DNA from: Patescibacteria group bacterium
GTDB lineage: Bacteria; Patescibacteriota; Minisyncoccia; Portnoybacterales; GWB1-42-6
DNA: 11,333 nt
Assembly: GCA_018826025.1 (NCBI GenBank)
Contig: JAHKAK010000072.1
Span: 1 to 11,333 of the forward strand
Reading direction: 5' to 3'
The notes below the pieces were generated by a model, which did not search any database, had not been told where the DNA came from, and was given only the letters and a program-made list of their open reading frames with translations. Of the stretch, positions 1 through 4,783 are shown piece after piece. Position numbers and translations under genes: made by a program. Numbering within the stretch: the first letter of the stretch is position 1; every line of letters starts with the position of its first letter.

Positions 1-523
1 AGTTATCTGACGCTCCCGAATCCCAGACATCGGACGTCCAAAGATTTTCTTTTATTTTAGTTCTATCAACTCCTCTTGTCTTTTCTGCCTCCGCCGCCAT
101 CAATCCTTCCGTTGTTGGTTTTTCCGTTGCTGGCTTCCGCGTTTTTGCCTCTTTAATTTTTTGTTCATACTCCTCCACCCATCTTTTAGTTGTTACCCAA
201 TTCCGGCCGATTTTTGTCGCCCGCAACTTTCCCTGCCGCACCCGCAAGCTCAAATATTCCTGTGAGTATTTAGTATGCATGGCGGCTTCCCGCAAAGAAA
301 TGTATTCTTCTTCGGCTTTTTTATCCGATAAAACTCCGTTGGCGCCTGATCTGACCAAATACTCATCCACCCACTCTTTAGTGGTCGCCCAATCCTGGCC
401 CACCTTCTTGGCCTGTAATTTCCCCTGCCTCGCGCGCAAGCTTAAATACTCCTGCGAATAAGGAGTCAGCGAACTGGCTTCGGCCAAAGAGATATATTTA
501 TTTTTCTGTTCCGCTTGTTCCAT
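1..523 (-). CDS. Tandem helix-turn-helix-domain protein, 3' end outside the window
   Basis: An open frame runs on the minus strand from ATG at 523-521 to the window edge, giving at least 174 residues without a stop. Residues about 10-56 and 73-120 are two copies of one unit: YISLxEA, then YSQEYLSLRxRQGKL, then a K(V/I)GxxW(A/V)TTKxWVxEY ending. This layout (a helix-turn-helix followed by a wing holding Trp) is that of MerR/excisionase-like DNA-binding domains, so DNA binding is likely. After residue 120 the chain becomes charged and low in complexity (EQKIKEAKTRKPATEKPTTE), like a linker to a domain outside the window. An AGGAGG sits about 17 bases before the ATG, too far for a standard ribosome binding site and part of a repeat palindrome. 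A possible promoter lies at 894-923. The target and the C-terminal domain are unknown; I do not recognise a named family. Confidence 0.8.
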   Translation of the reverse strand, partial: MEQAEQKNKYISLAEASSLTPYSQEYLSLRARQGKLQAKKVGQDWATTKEWVDEYLVRSGANGVLSDKKAEEEYISLREAAMHTKYSQEYLSLRVRQGKLRATKIGRNWVTTKRWVEEYEQKIKEAKTRKPATEKPTTEGLMAAEAEKTRGVDRTKIKENLWTSDVWDSGASDN

Positions 524-540
524 TTTTTTATCTTTGTTCC

Positions 541-726
541 CCTCCTTTCCATAAAGGAAAGGAGGGTTAGGGAGGATTTTACTCCTCCCTTTATAAAAGG
601 GAGGCTTGTCCTTCCGAAGTTTTACGAAGGAGGGTTGGGAGGGATTTTGCCTTTTCTCTCTCTTTTTGGTAAAAGAGGGCCGGGGAGGTATTTTGCATTT
701 CCTCCCTCTCTTAAACTAAGAGAGGG
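541..726. repeat. Cluster of CTCC/GGAG palindromic dispersed repeats
   Basis: At least three related palindromes lie in a row: arms 541-550/556-565, arms 584-592/596-604 (CCTCCCTTT/AAAGGGAGG) and arms 704-713/717-726 (CCCTCTCTTA/TAAGAGAGGG). Each is followed by a G-rich tail of the form GGGTTxGGGxGGATTTT or GGGTTTGGGTGAGTTAT. The same units recur at 1613, 1707, 2330, 2391, 4370 and 4512. They look like non-autonomous dispersed palindromes; no transposase is nearby. Open frames here come from the repeats. Confidence 0.85.
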
Positions 727-826
727 TTTGGGTGAGTTATCTCCTATTTTTTTACTTTACCCTTTTCCCCTTAACGATATCGGCTGATGTTTTTACTAAT
801 ACATTATTTATTTTTTTTCCAAAATA

Positions 827-863
827 AAAAACCCGCGAGACTCATCGTCCCCTTCGGGTTTTT
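827..863 (-). terminator. Intrinsic terminator or attenuator, minus strand
   Basis: Arms AAAAACCCG (827-835) and CGGGTTTTT (855-863) form a 9-bp stem with a 19-base loop. Read on the minus strand it ends in a run of six T. A CGCGA (868-864) and TCGCG (838-834) pair could form instead and would use part of the same arm, so two exclusive structures are possible, as in attenuators. It lies just after the minus promoter at 894-923. Confidence 0.55.
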
Positions 864-893
864 CGCGAAATTCCGGTTGTTTTTTACATTTCA

Positions 894-923
894 ATTGTAT
901 CTTTTTTTTGGAAAACCTGTCAA
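894..923 (-). promoter_or_regulatory. Sigma70-type promoter, minus strand
   Basis: On the minus strand there is TTGACA (923-918), an 18-base spacer and TACAAT (899-894). The start point would fall near 887. The transcript meets the terminator-like hairpin at 863-827 within about 60 bases; read-through could reach the helix-turn-helix gene starting at 523. Confidence 0.5.
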
Positions 924-1085
924 TACCGCTCGTATCGGCACCGCGATACCATCCGATATCAAATATTTTTTATCTTAAATTCTCATTCTATTACACTAAA
1001 AATGCCTTAAATAAAGCAAAAAGTGCTATCGGCGTTTTTTGCCTTATTTTTCTTTATACCGATACCAGCTTTTTCAATAAAAAAC

Positions 1086-1094
1086 TTATCCACA
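1086..1094 (+). other. DnaA-box-like site TTATCCACA
   Basis: Exact match to the DnaA box consensus TTATCCACA, preceded by AAAAAAC, in an AT-rich stretch. The same AAAAAAC-box block recurs at 2007-2022. Confidence 0.5.
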
Positions 1095-1150
1095 GCTCAA
1101 TTTTTTAAAATGTCATTGCGATGTCCTTTAATTACCCTATCCTTCATGCC

Positions 1151-1159
1151 TGTGGATAC
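1151..1159 (-). other. DnaA-box-like site, one mismatch
   Basis: The minus strand reads GTATCCACA, one base from the DnaA consensus. It lies 57 bases from the box at 1086-1094, in opposite orientation. Confidence 0.3.
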
Positions 1160-1283
1160 AAAAAAATTTGCCGCCTTCTCTTTTAATAAGTACAAAAAAA
1201 TTAGTATTTCTCTCTCTCTTAAATTAAGCAATGGCGGGCGGAGGTAAGGTTATCCTTGGATCAATCCACCCACAAAAACCCCT

Positions 1284-1316
1284 AACACCTCAACGGCGTT
1301 CAGCCGTTGAGGTGTT
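1284..1316. repeat. Perfect 14-bp hairpin of the CTCAACGGC family
   Basis: Arms 1284-1297 and 1303-1316 (AACACCTCAACGGC and its complement) flank a 5-base loop. The core CTCAACGGC/GCCGTTGAG recurs in the hairpin at 2519-2556. No clear U-run follows on the plus strand; on the minus strand AGGGGTTTTT follows, so weak termination that way is possible. Confidence 0.6.
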
Positions 1317-1382
1317 TAGCAAAATAGCCTCATTAAACTGCCTGCCGGCCAGCAGGGATTTCTCAAGATGACTCCCTTGGTT

Positions 1383-1474
1383 GTCATTCTGAACGGCAGC
1401 CCCGCAGCCGCGGGGCGGAGTGAAGAACCTTGTTCTTTAGATTCTTCCCCCCGCCGCTGCGGGGTCAGAATGAC
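1383..1474. repeat. GTCATTCTGA palindromic dispersed repeat
   Basis: Ends GTCATTCTGA (1383-1392) and TCAGAATGAC (1465-1474) are perfect inverted repeats, with inner GAAGAAC/GTTCTT and GC-rich arms. A partial relative, TTCTGAACGTAGCGAAGAATC, lies at 8166-8186. Repeats with GTCATTCTGA ends are widespread in bacterial genomes; this copy is intergenic. Confidence 0.75.
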
Positions 1475-1509
1475 CCCACGCGGGGAATTACTTTATATTA
1501 CACATAATC

Positions 1510-1529
1510 AACATTAATAAACATTAATA
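1510..1529 (+). repeat. Two tandem AACATTAATA decamers
   Basis: AACATTAATA occurs at 1510-1519 and directly again at 1520-1529, one helical turn apart. Identical decamers occur at 2982-2991 (minus), 3261-3270 and 3293-3302. The spacing suggests a protein-binding array; the binder is unknown. Confidence 0.6.
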
Positions 1530-1594
1530 AATACACTATGCGGAGCCACATTATGGAGTCCCAGCGGAGCTAAGCTCTGTCAGAGCTTCAAAAC

Positions 1595-1745
1595 ACCCGA
1601 TGTCCCAATGTTTACTCCTCCCTTTATAAAAGGCAAAGCTGAGCTTAGCTCTGGAGGTGGGGCGTAAAGCCCCGTGGGGGCCACGCCCCTTTACGGGGAG
1701 GGATTTCGCCCTCTCCTTTAAAAGGAGAGGGCGGGCAGGGGTGAG
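1595..1745. repeat. Composite nested dispersed repeat
   Basis: An outer CTCC/TTTATAAAA unit (from about 1613) is interrupted by a GAGCTTAGCTC palindrome (1641-1651) and then by a GTAAAG (1664-1669)/CTTTAC (1689-1694) palindrome. A 27-base near-perfect palindrome follows at 1707-1733 (arms CGCCCTCTCCTTT). Positions 1595-1658 are nearly repeated at 2308-2378, including the CCGATG lead-in. Elements appear inserted in one another. Confidence 0.75.
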
Positions 1746-1820
1746 GTTATACCTAAAGGCGAAAAACCCTCCTCATTCGCTTCTCCTCCGTACAGGGCTA
1801 CGGATAGACACGGTAAAACT

Positions 1821-1856
1821 TCGGCGGACAAATCGGCGGACAAATCGGCGAATAGA
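1821..1856 (+). repeat. Short 12-base tandem repeat
   Basis: TCGGCGGACAAA occurs twice (1821-1832, 1833-1844), with a third partial copy at 1845-1850 (TCGGCG). It lies in intergenic sequence and has no visible function. Confidence 0.7.
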
Positions 1857-2013
1857 CCAAAAGACGCGTCTGAAAGAAAAATAAAATACACCTATATTTG
1901 CGGCCTGATTTTTTTAGTTATTCTTTGGCTGATTTTCTACCCCCAAAATCATTTATCCCCTCCTTATCCCCCGCGATATTTCCGCGGCTGACTAATTTGT
2001 TTTTTTAAAAAAC

Positions 2014-2022
2014 TTATCCACA
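2014..2022 (+). other. DnaA-box-like site TTATCCACA
   Basis: Second exact match to the DnaA consensus, again preceded by AAAAAAC. A CCGATACCGG motif lies shortly after it; the box at 1086 has CCGATACCAG shortly before it. Confidence 0.5.
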
Positions 2023-2111
2023 AAATCATTTTTTCTATTAATCCGATACCGGTTTTTTAGCTTTAAAACACAGCAAAAATTTTAAATTATTCGATATCCG
2101 ATATTTGCCTA

Positions 2112-2140
2112 TTGACAAGCTTTCTGAAAAAAAATAAAAT
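2112..2140 (+). promoter_or_regulatory. Strong sigma70-type promoter
   Basis: TTGACA (2112-2117), exactly 17 bases, then TAAAAT (2135-2140). The start point would be near 2147. No coding frame follows; a terminator lies about 30 bases further on. Confidence 0.65.
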
Positions 2141-2146
2141 AGAAGC

Positions 2147-2203
2147 AGGACAATAAGTCCGGATTTCTAGCAGACAGCCCCGCCTTGGCGGGGTTTTCTG
2201 TTT
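2147..2203 (+). ncRNA. Candidate short noncoding RNA
   Basis: This is the segment between the promoter at 2112-2140 and the end of the terminator at 2178-2203. The predicted RNA is about 55 bases. It begins with a small hairpin GGAC (2148-2151)/GTCC (2157-2160), then a single-stranded stretch of about 17 bases, then the terminator stem. No start codon with a ribosome binding site is visible. I do not recognise a known RNA family. Existence is inferred only from the promoter and terminator. Confidence 0.4.
2178..2203 (+). terminator. Intrinsic terminator
   Basis: CCCCGCC (2178-2184) pairs with GGCGGGG (2187-2193), realistically as a 6-bp stem with a CTTG loop, followed by TTTTCTGTTT. It lies directly downstream of the promoter at 2112-2140. 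Confidence 0.65.
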
Positions 2204-2205
2204 AC

Positions 2206-2299
2206 CTCGCCGTAGTTTTCCTTGATCTTCCCTGTCCTCGCGCAAAGGAGATAACGAAGGCGGGTTTCACCTCGCCGTAGTTTTAACGAAGGCGGGTTT
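2206..2299. repeat. Duplicated CGCCGTAG/GAAGGCGG repeat
   Basis: CCTCGCCGTAGTTTT occurs at 2206-2220 and 2269-2283; AACGAAGGCGGGTTT occurs at 2253-2267 and 2285-2299. In the second copy the halves are almost joined. In the first they are separated by about 32 extra bases. Confidence 0.7.
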
Positions 2300-2307
2300 T
2301 TATTCTG

Positions 2308-2455
2308 ACATCCGATGACCTAATATTTACTCCTCCCTTTATAAAAGGCAAAGTTGAGCTTAGCTCTGGAGGTGGGGAGGGATTTAAAAAACTCCTCTCT
2401 TTATAAAAGAGAGATTGCCCGCTAACGCCAGGGCGTAGCGATGGCGGTCGGGGGG
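2308..2455. repeat. Composite CTCC/GGAG dispersed repeats
   Basis: Two outer units follow one another (from about 2330 and 2391). The first carries the nested GAGCTTAGCTC palindrome (2354-2364) and matches 1613-1658 with about one difference. The second holds an insertion with inverted GCTAACGCC/GGCGTAGC halves. The minus-strand frame across this block comes from the repeats. Confidence 0.7.
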
Positions 2456-2518
2456 AGGCATTTAACCCCCGACATCGGATGTCAAAACGTTGATCCAAAA
2501 TTAAAGCCCCCCGAACAG

Positions 2519-2556
2519 CTCAACGGCTCAACGGCTCAACCCGTTGAGCCGTTGAG
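2519..2556. repeat. Perfect 16-bp hairpin built from CTCAACGG
   Basis: Arms 2519-2534 and 2541-2556 are perfect complements around a 6-base loop. Each arm contains CTCAACGG twice. It shares its core with the hairpin at 1284-1316. No T-run follows. Confidence 0.7.
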
Positions 2557-2619
2557 GAAAATGACTTTAATATCCCTTAATTTTGTCCTTCACTCCCGTA
2601 GCTTTCTTGACCTGCGATT

Positions 2620-2654
2620 GGATAATATATCCCGCCTTGCGGGACATATTATCC
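2620..2654. repeat. 35-base REP-like hairpin, copy 1
   Basis: GGATAATAT (2620-2628) pairs with ATATTATCC (2646-2654), and TCCCGC with GCGGGA inside, with one A-C mismatch and a 3-base loop. The copy at 3081-3115 has the same length and plan. Confidence 0.7.
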
Positions 2655-2661
2655 TCGCTAT

Positions 2662-2676
2662 CAGAGCTTAGCTCTG
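2662..2676. repeat. CAGAGC-TTA-GCTCTG palindrome
   Basis: A free-standing copy of the palindrome that also appears, nested or alone, near 1564, 1641, 2354, 3190-3217 and, degenerate, at 4568. It is too short for a known element class. Confidence 0.5.
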
Positions 2677-2684
2677 CCAAAATT

Positions 2685-2714
2685 AAAATCCCCCGCCTTG
2701 GCCGGGGATTTTTG
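2685..2714. terminator. Bidirectional terminator after the small HTH gene
   Basis: AAAATCCCC (2685-2693) pairs with GGGGATTTT (2704-2712), with GCC/GGC inside. T-runs lie on both strands. On the minus strand it begins about 31 bases after the stop codon of the gene at 2743-2955, so it probably ends that transcript. Confidence 0.65.
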
Positions 2715-2742
2715 ATTCACTTTTATCGCTCTATTTCATTTT

Positions 2743-2955
2743 TTAAAACACATCCATCTTTCTAACGGCCCTATTCGCCCTACTGCCCTCAAGACGCCTT
2801 AAAAACGCTTCTATTTGATCTAAGCGATAAACCCGGTAGTTATTGCTTGGATGGCGATAAGCTCTCAATTTTCCGTTCTTATCCCAATTCCTTAGGGTCA
2901 ACGGCGTCACATGCAGAAGCTTCGCCGCTTTATTTATGGTTAAATATGTTTGCAT
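2743..2955 (-). CDS. Small MerR/excisionase-like DNA-binding protein
   Basis: A 70-residue protein. Residues 4-24 (LTINKAAKLLHVTPLTLRNW) are the helix-turn-helix typical of MerR, excisionase and IS607-type resolvase N-termini. Residues 25-53 supply the wing (NGKLRAYRHPSNNYRVY) and a closing helix (LDQIEAFLRRL). Nothing else is present: no dimerisation coil, effector domain or catalytic domain, so it is a bare DNA-binding module. The ATG at 2955-2953 has AAGGA (2970-2966) at 10 bases. A promoter (TTGACA, 16 bases, TAAAAT) lies at 3038-3011, two decamers cover the first transcribed bases, and a terminator follows at 2685-2714, so it is a complete one-gene unit. Autoregulation through the decamers is an inference. 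No recombinase is in the window, so an excisionase role is open. Confidence 0.85.
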   Translation of the reverse strand: MQTYLTINKAAKLLHVTPLTLRNWDKNGKLRAYRHPSNNYRVYRLDQIEAFLRRLEGSRANRAVRKMDVF

Positions 2956-2981
2956 GTATTTTTATTCCTTGAATTCTATAA

Positions 2982-3001
2982 TATTAATGTTTATCAATGT
3001 T
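2982..3001 (-). promoter_or_regulatory. Putative operator: two decamers
   Basis: On the minus strand AACATTGATA (3001-2992) is followed directly by AACATTAATA (2991-2982), between the likely start point (about 3004) and the ribosome binding site (2970). The position suits repression by roadblock or promoter occlusion. Confidence 0.45.
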
Positions 3002-3010
3002 CTTTATCTT

Positions 3011-3038
3011 ATTTTAATTCTTTTCTAAGCATTGTCAA
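3011..3038 (-). promoter_or_regulatory. Promoter of the small HTH gene
   Basis: On the minus strand TTGACA (3038-3033), a 16-base spacer and TAAAAT (3016-3011). The start point would be about 3004, giving a leader of roughly 50 bases. Confidence 0.6.
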
Positions 3039-3044
3039 CACCAA

Positions 3045-3053
3045 TTATCCACA
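3045..3053 (+). other. DnaA-box-like site TTATCCACA
   Basis: Third exact DnaA consensus match, just upstream of the promoter of the small HTH gene and overlapping a decamer-like CACATTAATT (8 of 10). Confidence 0.45.
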
Positions 3054-3080
3054 TTAATTTTATTTTATTTTGGCTAACGA

Positions 3081-3115
3081 GGATGATGCGTCCCGTAAGA
3101 CGGGACATATCATCC
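3081..3115. repeat. 35-base REP-like hairpin, copy 2
   Basis: GGATGAT (3081-3087) pairs with ATCATCC (3109-3115), GTCCCGT (3090-3096) with ACGGGAC (3100-3106), loop AAG. Same length and plan as 2620-2654. The flanking CGAGGAT/ATCCTCG bases suggest it lies inverted relative to copy 1. Confidence 0.7.
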
Positions 3116-3141
3116 GAGCGAAGACAAAATACAGGGTTTTT

Positions 3142-3174
3142 AATATCCCGCCGCTCTGCGGCGGTTGGGATATT
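3142..3174. repeat. AATATCCC hairpin with GCCGC core
   Basis: AATATCCC (3142-3149) pairs with GGGATATT (3167-3174); GCCGC (3150-3154) pairs with GCGGC (3158-3162), with a 4-base bulge. It resembles the REP-like hairpins nearby. Confidence 0.6.
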
Positions 3175-3260
3175 CCTTTTTTGAGTCCGGAGCTCTGCTC
3201 TGGCAGAGCTAAGCTCAGCTTTGGGTTTAATACCCTTTATTTTTTTTTACTCTATTCATA

Positions 3261-3302
3261 AACATTAATAAATAATTAAAAGACTTATTATAAACATTAA
3301 TA
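3261..3302 (+). repeat. Two AACATTAATA decamers, about three turns apart
   Basis: Exact AACATTAATA at 3261-3270 and 3293-3302, with starts 32 bases apart. A degenerate copy on the minus strand covers the comF start (3497-3488, 8 of 10). Confidence 0.55.
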
Positions 3303-3317
3303 CTATAAATAGTGTTT

Positions 3318-3374
3318 TTAGATATCCGATGTCCCAATATTGAACATCCAGCATTCCGGACATCGGATATCTAA
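3318..3374. repeat. 17-bp perfect inverted repeat of the GATATCCGATGTC family
   Basis: TTAGATATCCGATGTCC (3318-3334) and its exact complement (3358-3374) flank 23 bases. Related GATATCGGATGTC-like words occur near 25, 775, 945, 1597, 2090, 2306 and 2469. Confidence 0.75.
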
Positions 3375-3476
3375 GCGTTAATTTTACCCTCGCACCTATC
3401 TCAACCATAAACACCAGGTATTGAAAAAATTTTAAAGTTGCCAAATGCCGCCATTGATTATCTTAACATATAAAAA

Positions 3477-3485
3477 TGCTACACT
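3477..3485 (+). promoter_or_regulatory. Extended -10 element before comF
   Basis: TGCTACACT (TGn plus TACACT) ends 7 bases before the preferred comF ATG at 3493. The start point would then be at or beside the ATG, giving a leaderless mRNA. No good -35 at 17 bases; TTGATT (3454-3459) is 20 bases away. Confidence 0.35.
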
Positions 3486-3492
3486 AATATTA

Positions 3493-4359
3493 ATGAAACC
3501 ACTTCTTAAGCTAACTCACTGGTGCTTAGATTTAATCTTCCCTAAGTATTGCCTTGGTTGCGGCTTAGAGGGTTCTTATCTTTGTCCTGCTTGCTTTAGT
3601 TCCATACCTGTCTGCCTAAGCACCAATTGTTTTATCTGCGGCCGGCGCTCGCCTTCCGGCTTGGCTTGCGATAACTGCCGACATAAAGAACGCTCCTCTC
3701 TGAACGGAATCATGGTTGCCGCTGACTGGAAAAATTTATTGCTTCGCCAAATAATTTACGAATATAAATACCGCTTCGTTAAAGAACTGTCTATCCCCTT
3801 GTCTCAACTAATGATAAGTTTCTTACAAACTGATATGCTGCTAAACTGTCCGCCTGATAAGCTGATCCTCGTCCCCGTACCCTTGCACGGCCGGCGCTTC
3901 GCTTGGCGCGGATTTAATCAGGCGGAGTTGCTGGCGCAAAAAATCAGCGCACATTTTGATATTCCGCTGGCTAAAAATATTTTAGTCCGCTCCCGCCACA
4001 CGCTCCCCCAGCGCACCGCTAAAACCCAAGTGGCTCGCGCCGCCAATATTAAAAACGCTTTCACATTGTCAAAAAATCATTCCTCACTATCGTCATTGCG
4101 AGCCCCGCAAAAACGGGACGACGTAAAGTCGCGTGCCCGTAAAGCCCAGTGGGCCACGGGCCTTTACTGGGGCGACCACATCGCTTTACGCGAAGCAATC
4201 CCGAGGAATACCACGCAAAACTTAAATTCGTTAAAAAATAAAACCGTTATCTTAGTAGATGATATCTGCACCACCGGCTTAACTTTTGAGGACTGCGCGC
4301 GAGCGCTTAAATCCCTCTCTCCAAAAGAAATTTGGGGACTGGTTATTGCCAGAGGATAG
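3493..4359 (+). CDS. comF: ComF family phosphoribosyltransferase-like competence protein
   Basis: A 288-residue ComF family protein. Bacterial ComF is needed for uptake of transforming DNA and probably works with the ComFA helicase on the inner side of the membrane. Two N-terminal zinc-binding knuckles are visible (C20/C23 with C31/C34, then C46/C49 with C59/C62). The PRTase body follows, with VPVPLHGRR and RGFNQAELLA, and the PRPP loop VILVDDICTTG at about 252-262. An ATG in frame at 3445 would add 16 residues, but 3493 fits the family start, has an extended -10 seven bases before it, and neither site has a ribosome binding site. Residues about 200-238 (SSLRAPQKRDD to ALREAIPRN) are an in-frame dispersed repeat and explain why the protein exceeds the usual 220-240 residues. 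The repeat sits in the loop before the PRPP motif, so activity may survive. No comFA is nearby. Confidence 0.9.
   Translation: MKPLLKLTHWCLDLIFPKYCLGCGLEGSYLCPACFSSIPVCLSTNCFICGRRSPSGLACDNCRHKERSSLNGIMVAADWKNLLLRQIIYEYKYRFVKELSIPLSQLMISFLQTDMLLNCPPDKLILVPVPLHGRRFAWRGFNQAELLAQKISAHFDIPLAKNILVRSRHTLPQRTAKTQVARAANIKNAFTLSKNHSSLSSLRAPQKRDDVKSRARKAQWATGLYWGDHIALREAIPRNTTQNLNSLKNKTVILVDDICTTGLTFEDCARALKSLSPKEIWGLVIARG
4091..4206 (+). repeat. ATTGCGAG/GAAGCAATC repeat inside comF, with nested element
   Basis: CGTCATTGCGAG (4091-4102) opens the element and GCGAAGCAATCCC (4190-4202) closes it. Inside is a second palindrome with GTAAAG (4139-4144) and CTTTAC (4162-4167), the same core as at 1664-1694 and 4434-4494. 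The comF frame stays open through all of it. The right boundary is approximate. Confidence 0.75.
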
Positions 4360-4369
4360 AGTAATTACC

Positions 4370-4545
4370 CCTCCTTTTCCGTAAAGGGAGGCTGGGCTGT
4401 AGCCCCGCGTAGAGCGGCGTGGCCGCAACGCGGCTTTACGCCGCGGGGGCCACGGGACGTGAGCGCTTCGCTTTTACGTCCCACGCCCCTTTACGGGGGA
4501 GAGATTTAATTCCCTCTCTTAAGATAAGAGAGGGTTAGGGTGAGT
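4370..4545. repeat. Composite nested repeat between comF and the tRNA genes
   Basis: A CCTCC/GGAGG unit (from 4370) is interrupted by GC-rich palindromes with CTTTACG (4434-4440) and CTTTAC (4489-4494) cores. It is followed by CCCTCTCTTA (4512-4521)/TAAGAGAGGG (4525-4534), identical to the arms at 704-726, and the tail GTTAGGGTGAGTTAT. No gene lies between 4360 and 4680. Confidence 0.75.
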
Positions 4546-4627
4546 TATGTAAAATTATAACTCCTTCAAAGCTAAGCTTATCTTTGCCGACTTCCTTTTT
4601 TCTTAAAGGGGAGTGCTCCGCGCTAAA

Positions 4628-4656
4628 TTGACTAAACTGATAAAAAAAGATAAAGT
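4628..4656 (+). promoter_or_regulatory. Promoter of the tRNA-Ser pair
   Basis: TTGACT (4628-4633), exactly 17 bases, then TAAAGT (4651-4656). The start point near 4663 leaves about 18 bases before the first tRNA. Confidence 0.6.
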
Positions 4657-4680
4657 TTCAGTGTAAATTAAAACGGTTCA

Positions 4681-4771
4681 GGAGAGGTGGCTGAGCGGCC
4701 GAAAGCGACAGGTTGCTAACCTGTTATATGGCCTTAAAACCGTATCGAGGGTTCGAATCCCTCCCTCTCCG
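4681..4771 (+). tRNA. tRNA-Ser (anticodon GCU)
   Basis: Acceptor GGAGAGG (4681-4687) pairs with CCTCTCC (4764-4770), discriminator G 4771. The anticodon stem is ACAGG/CCTGT with loop TTGCTAA, anticodon GCT at 4715-4717. A long class II variable arm and T-arm GAGGG-TTCGAAT-CCCTC follow. CCA is not encoded, so CCA-adding enzyme is required. Reads serine AGC/AGU codons. Confidence 0.95.
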
Positions 4772-4783
4772 CCCGTTAAAAGC

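Noticed and set aside
827..868. Possible hammerhead or other small ribozyme (minus strand has GACGATGAGTC and CGCGAAAAA)
   Set aside because: The CUGAUGA core is not matched and the strands do not form the three required stems. A terminator explains the hairpin better.
515..1247. Several 60-90-codon plus-strand frames
   Set aside because: They cross dispersed repeats and T-rich DNA, giving Phe/Leu/Lys-rich low-complexity products without ribosome binding sites.
1657..1884. 75-codon frame with TNRRTNRR repeats
   Set aside because: It is made of the nested palindromes and the 12-base tandem repeat, with no start signal.
541..3374. CRISPR array
   Set aside because: Repeats are palindromic, of several families, with irregular spacing and no uniform spacers; no cas gene is in the window.
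3445..3492. Upstream ATG of comF
   Set aside because: It would add 16 residues not typical of the family, has no ribosome binding site, and the extended -10 at 3477-3485 lies between it and the preferred ATG.
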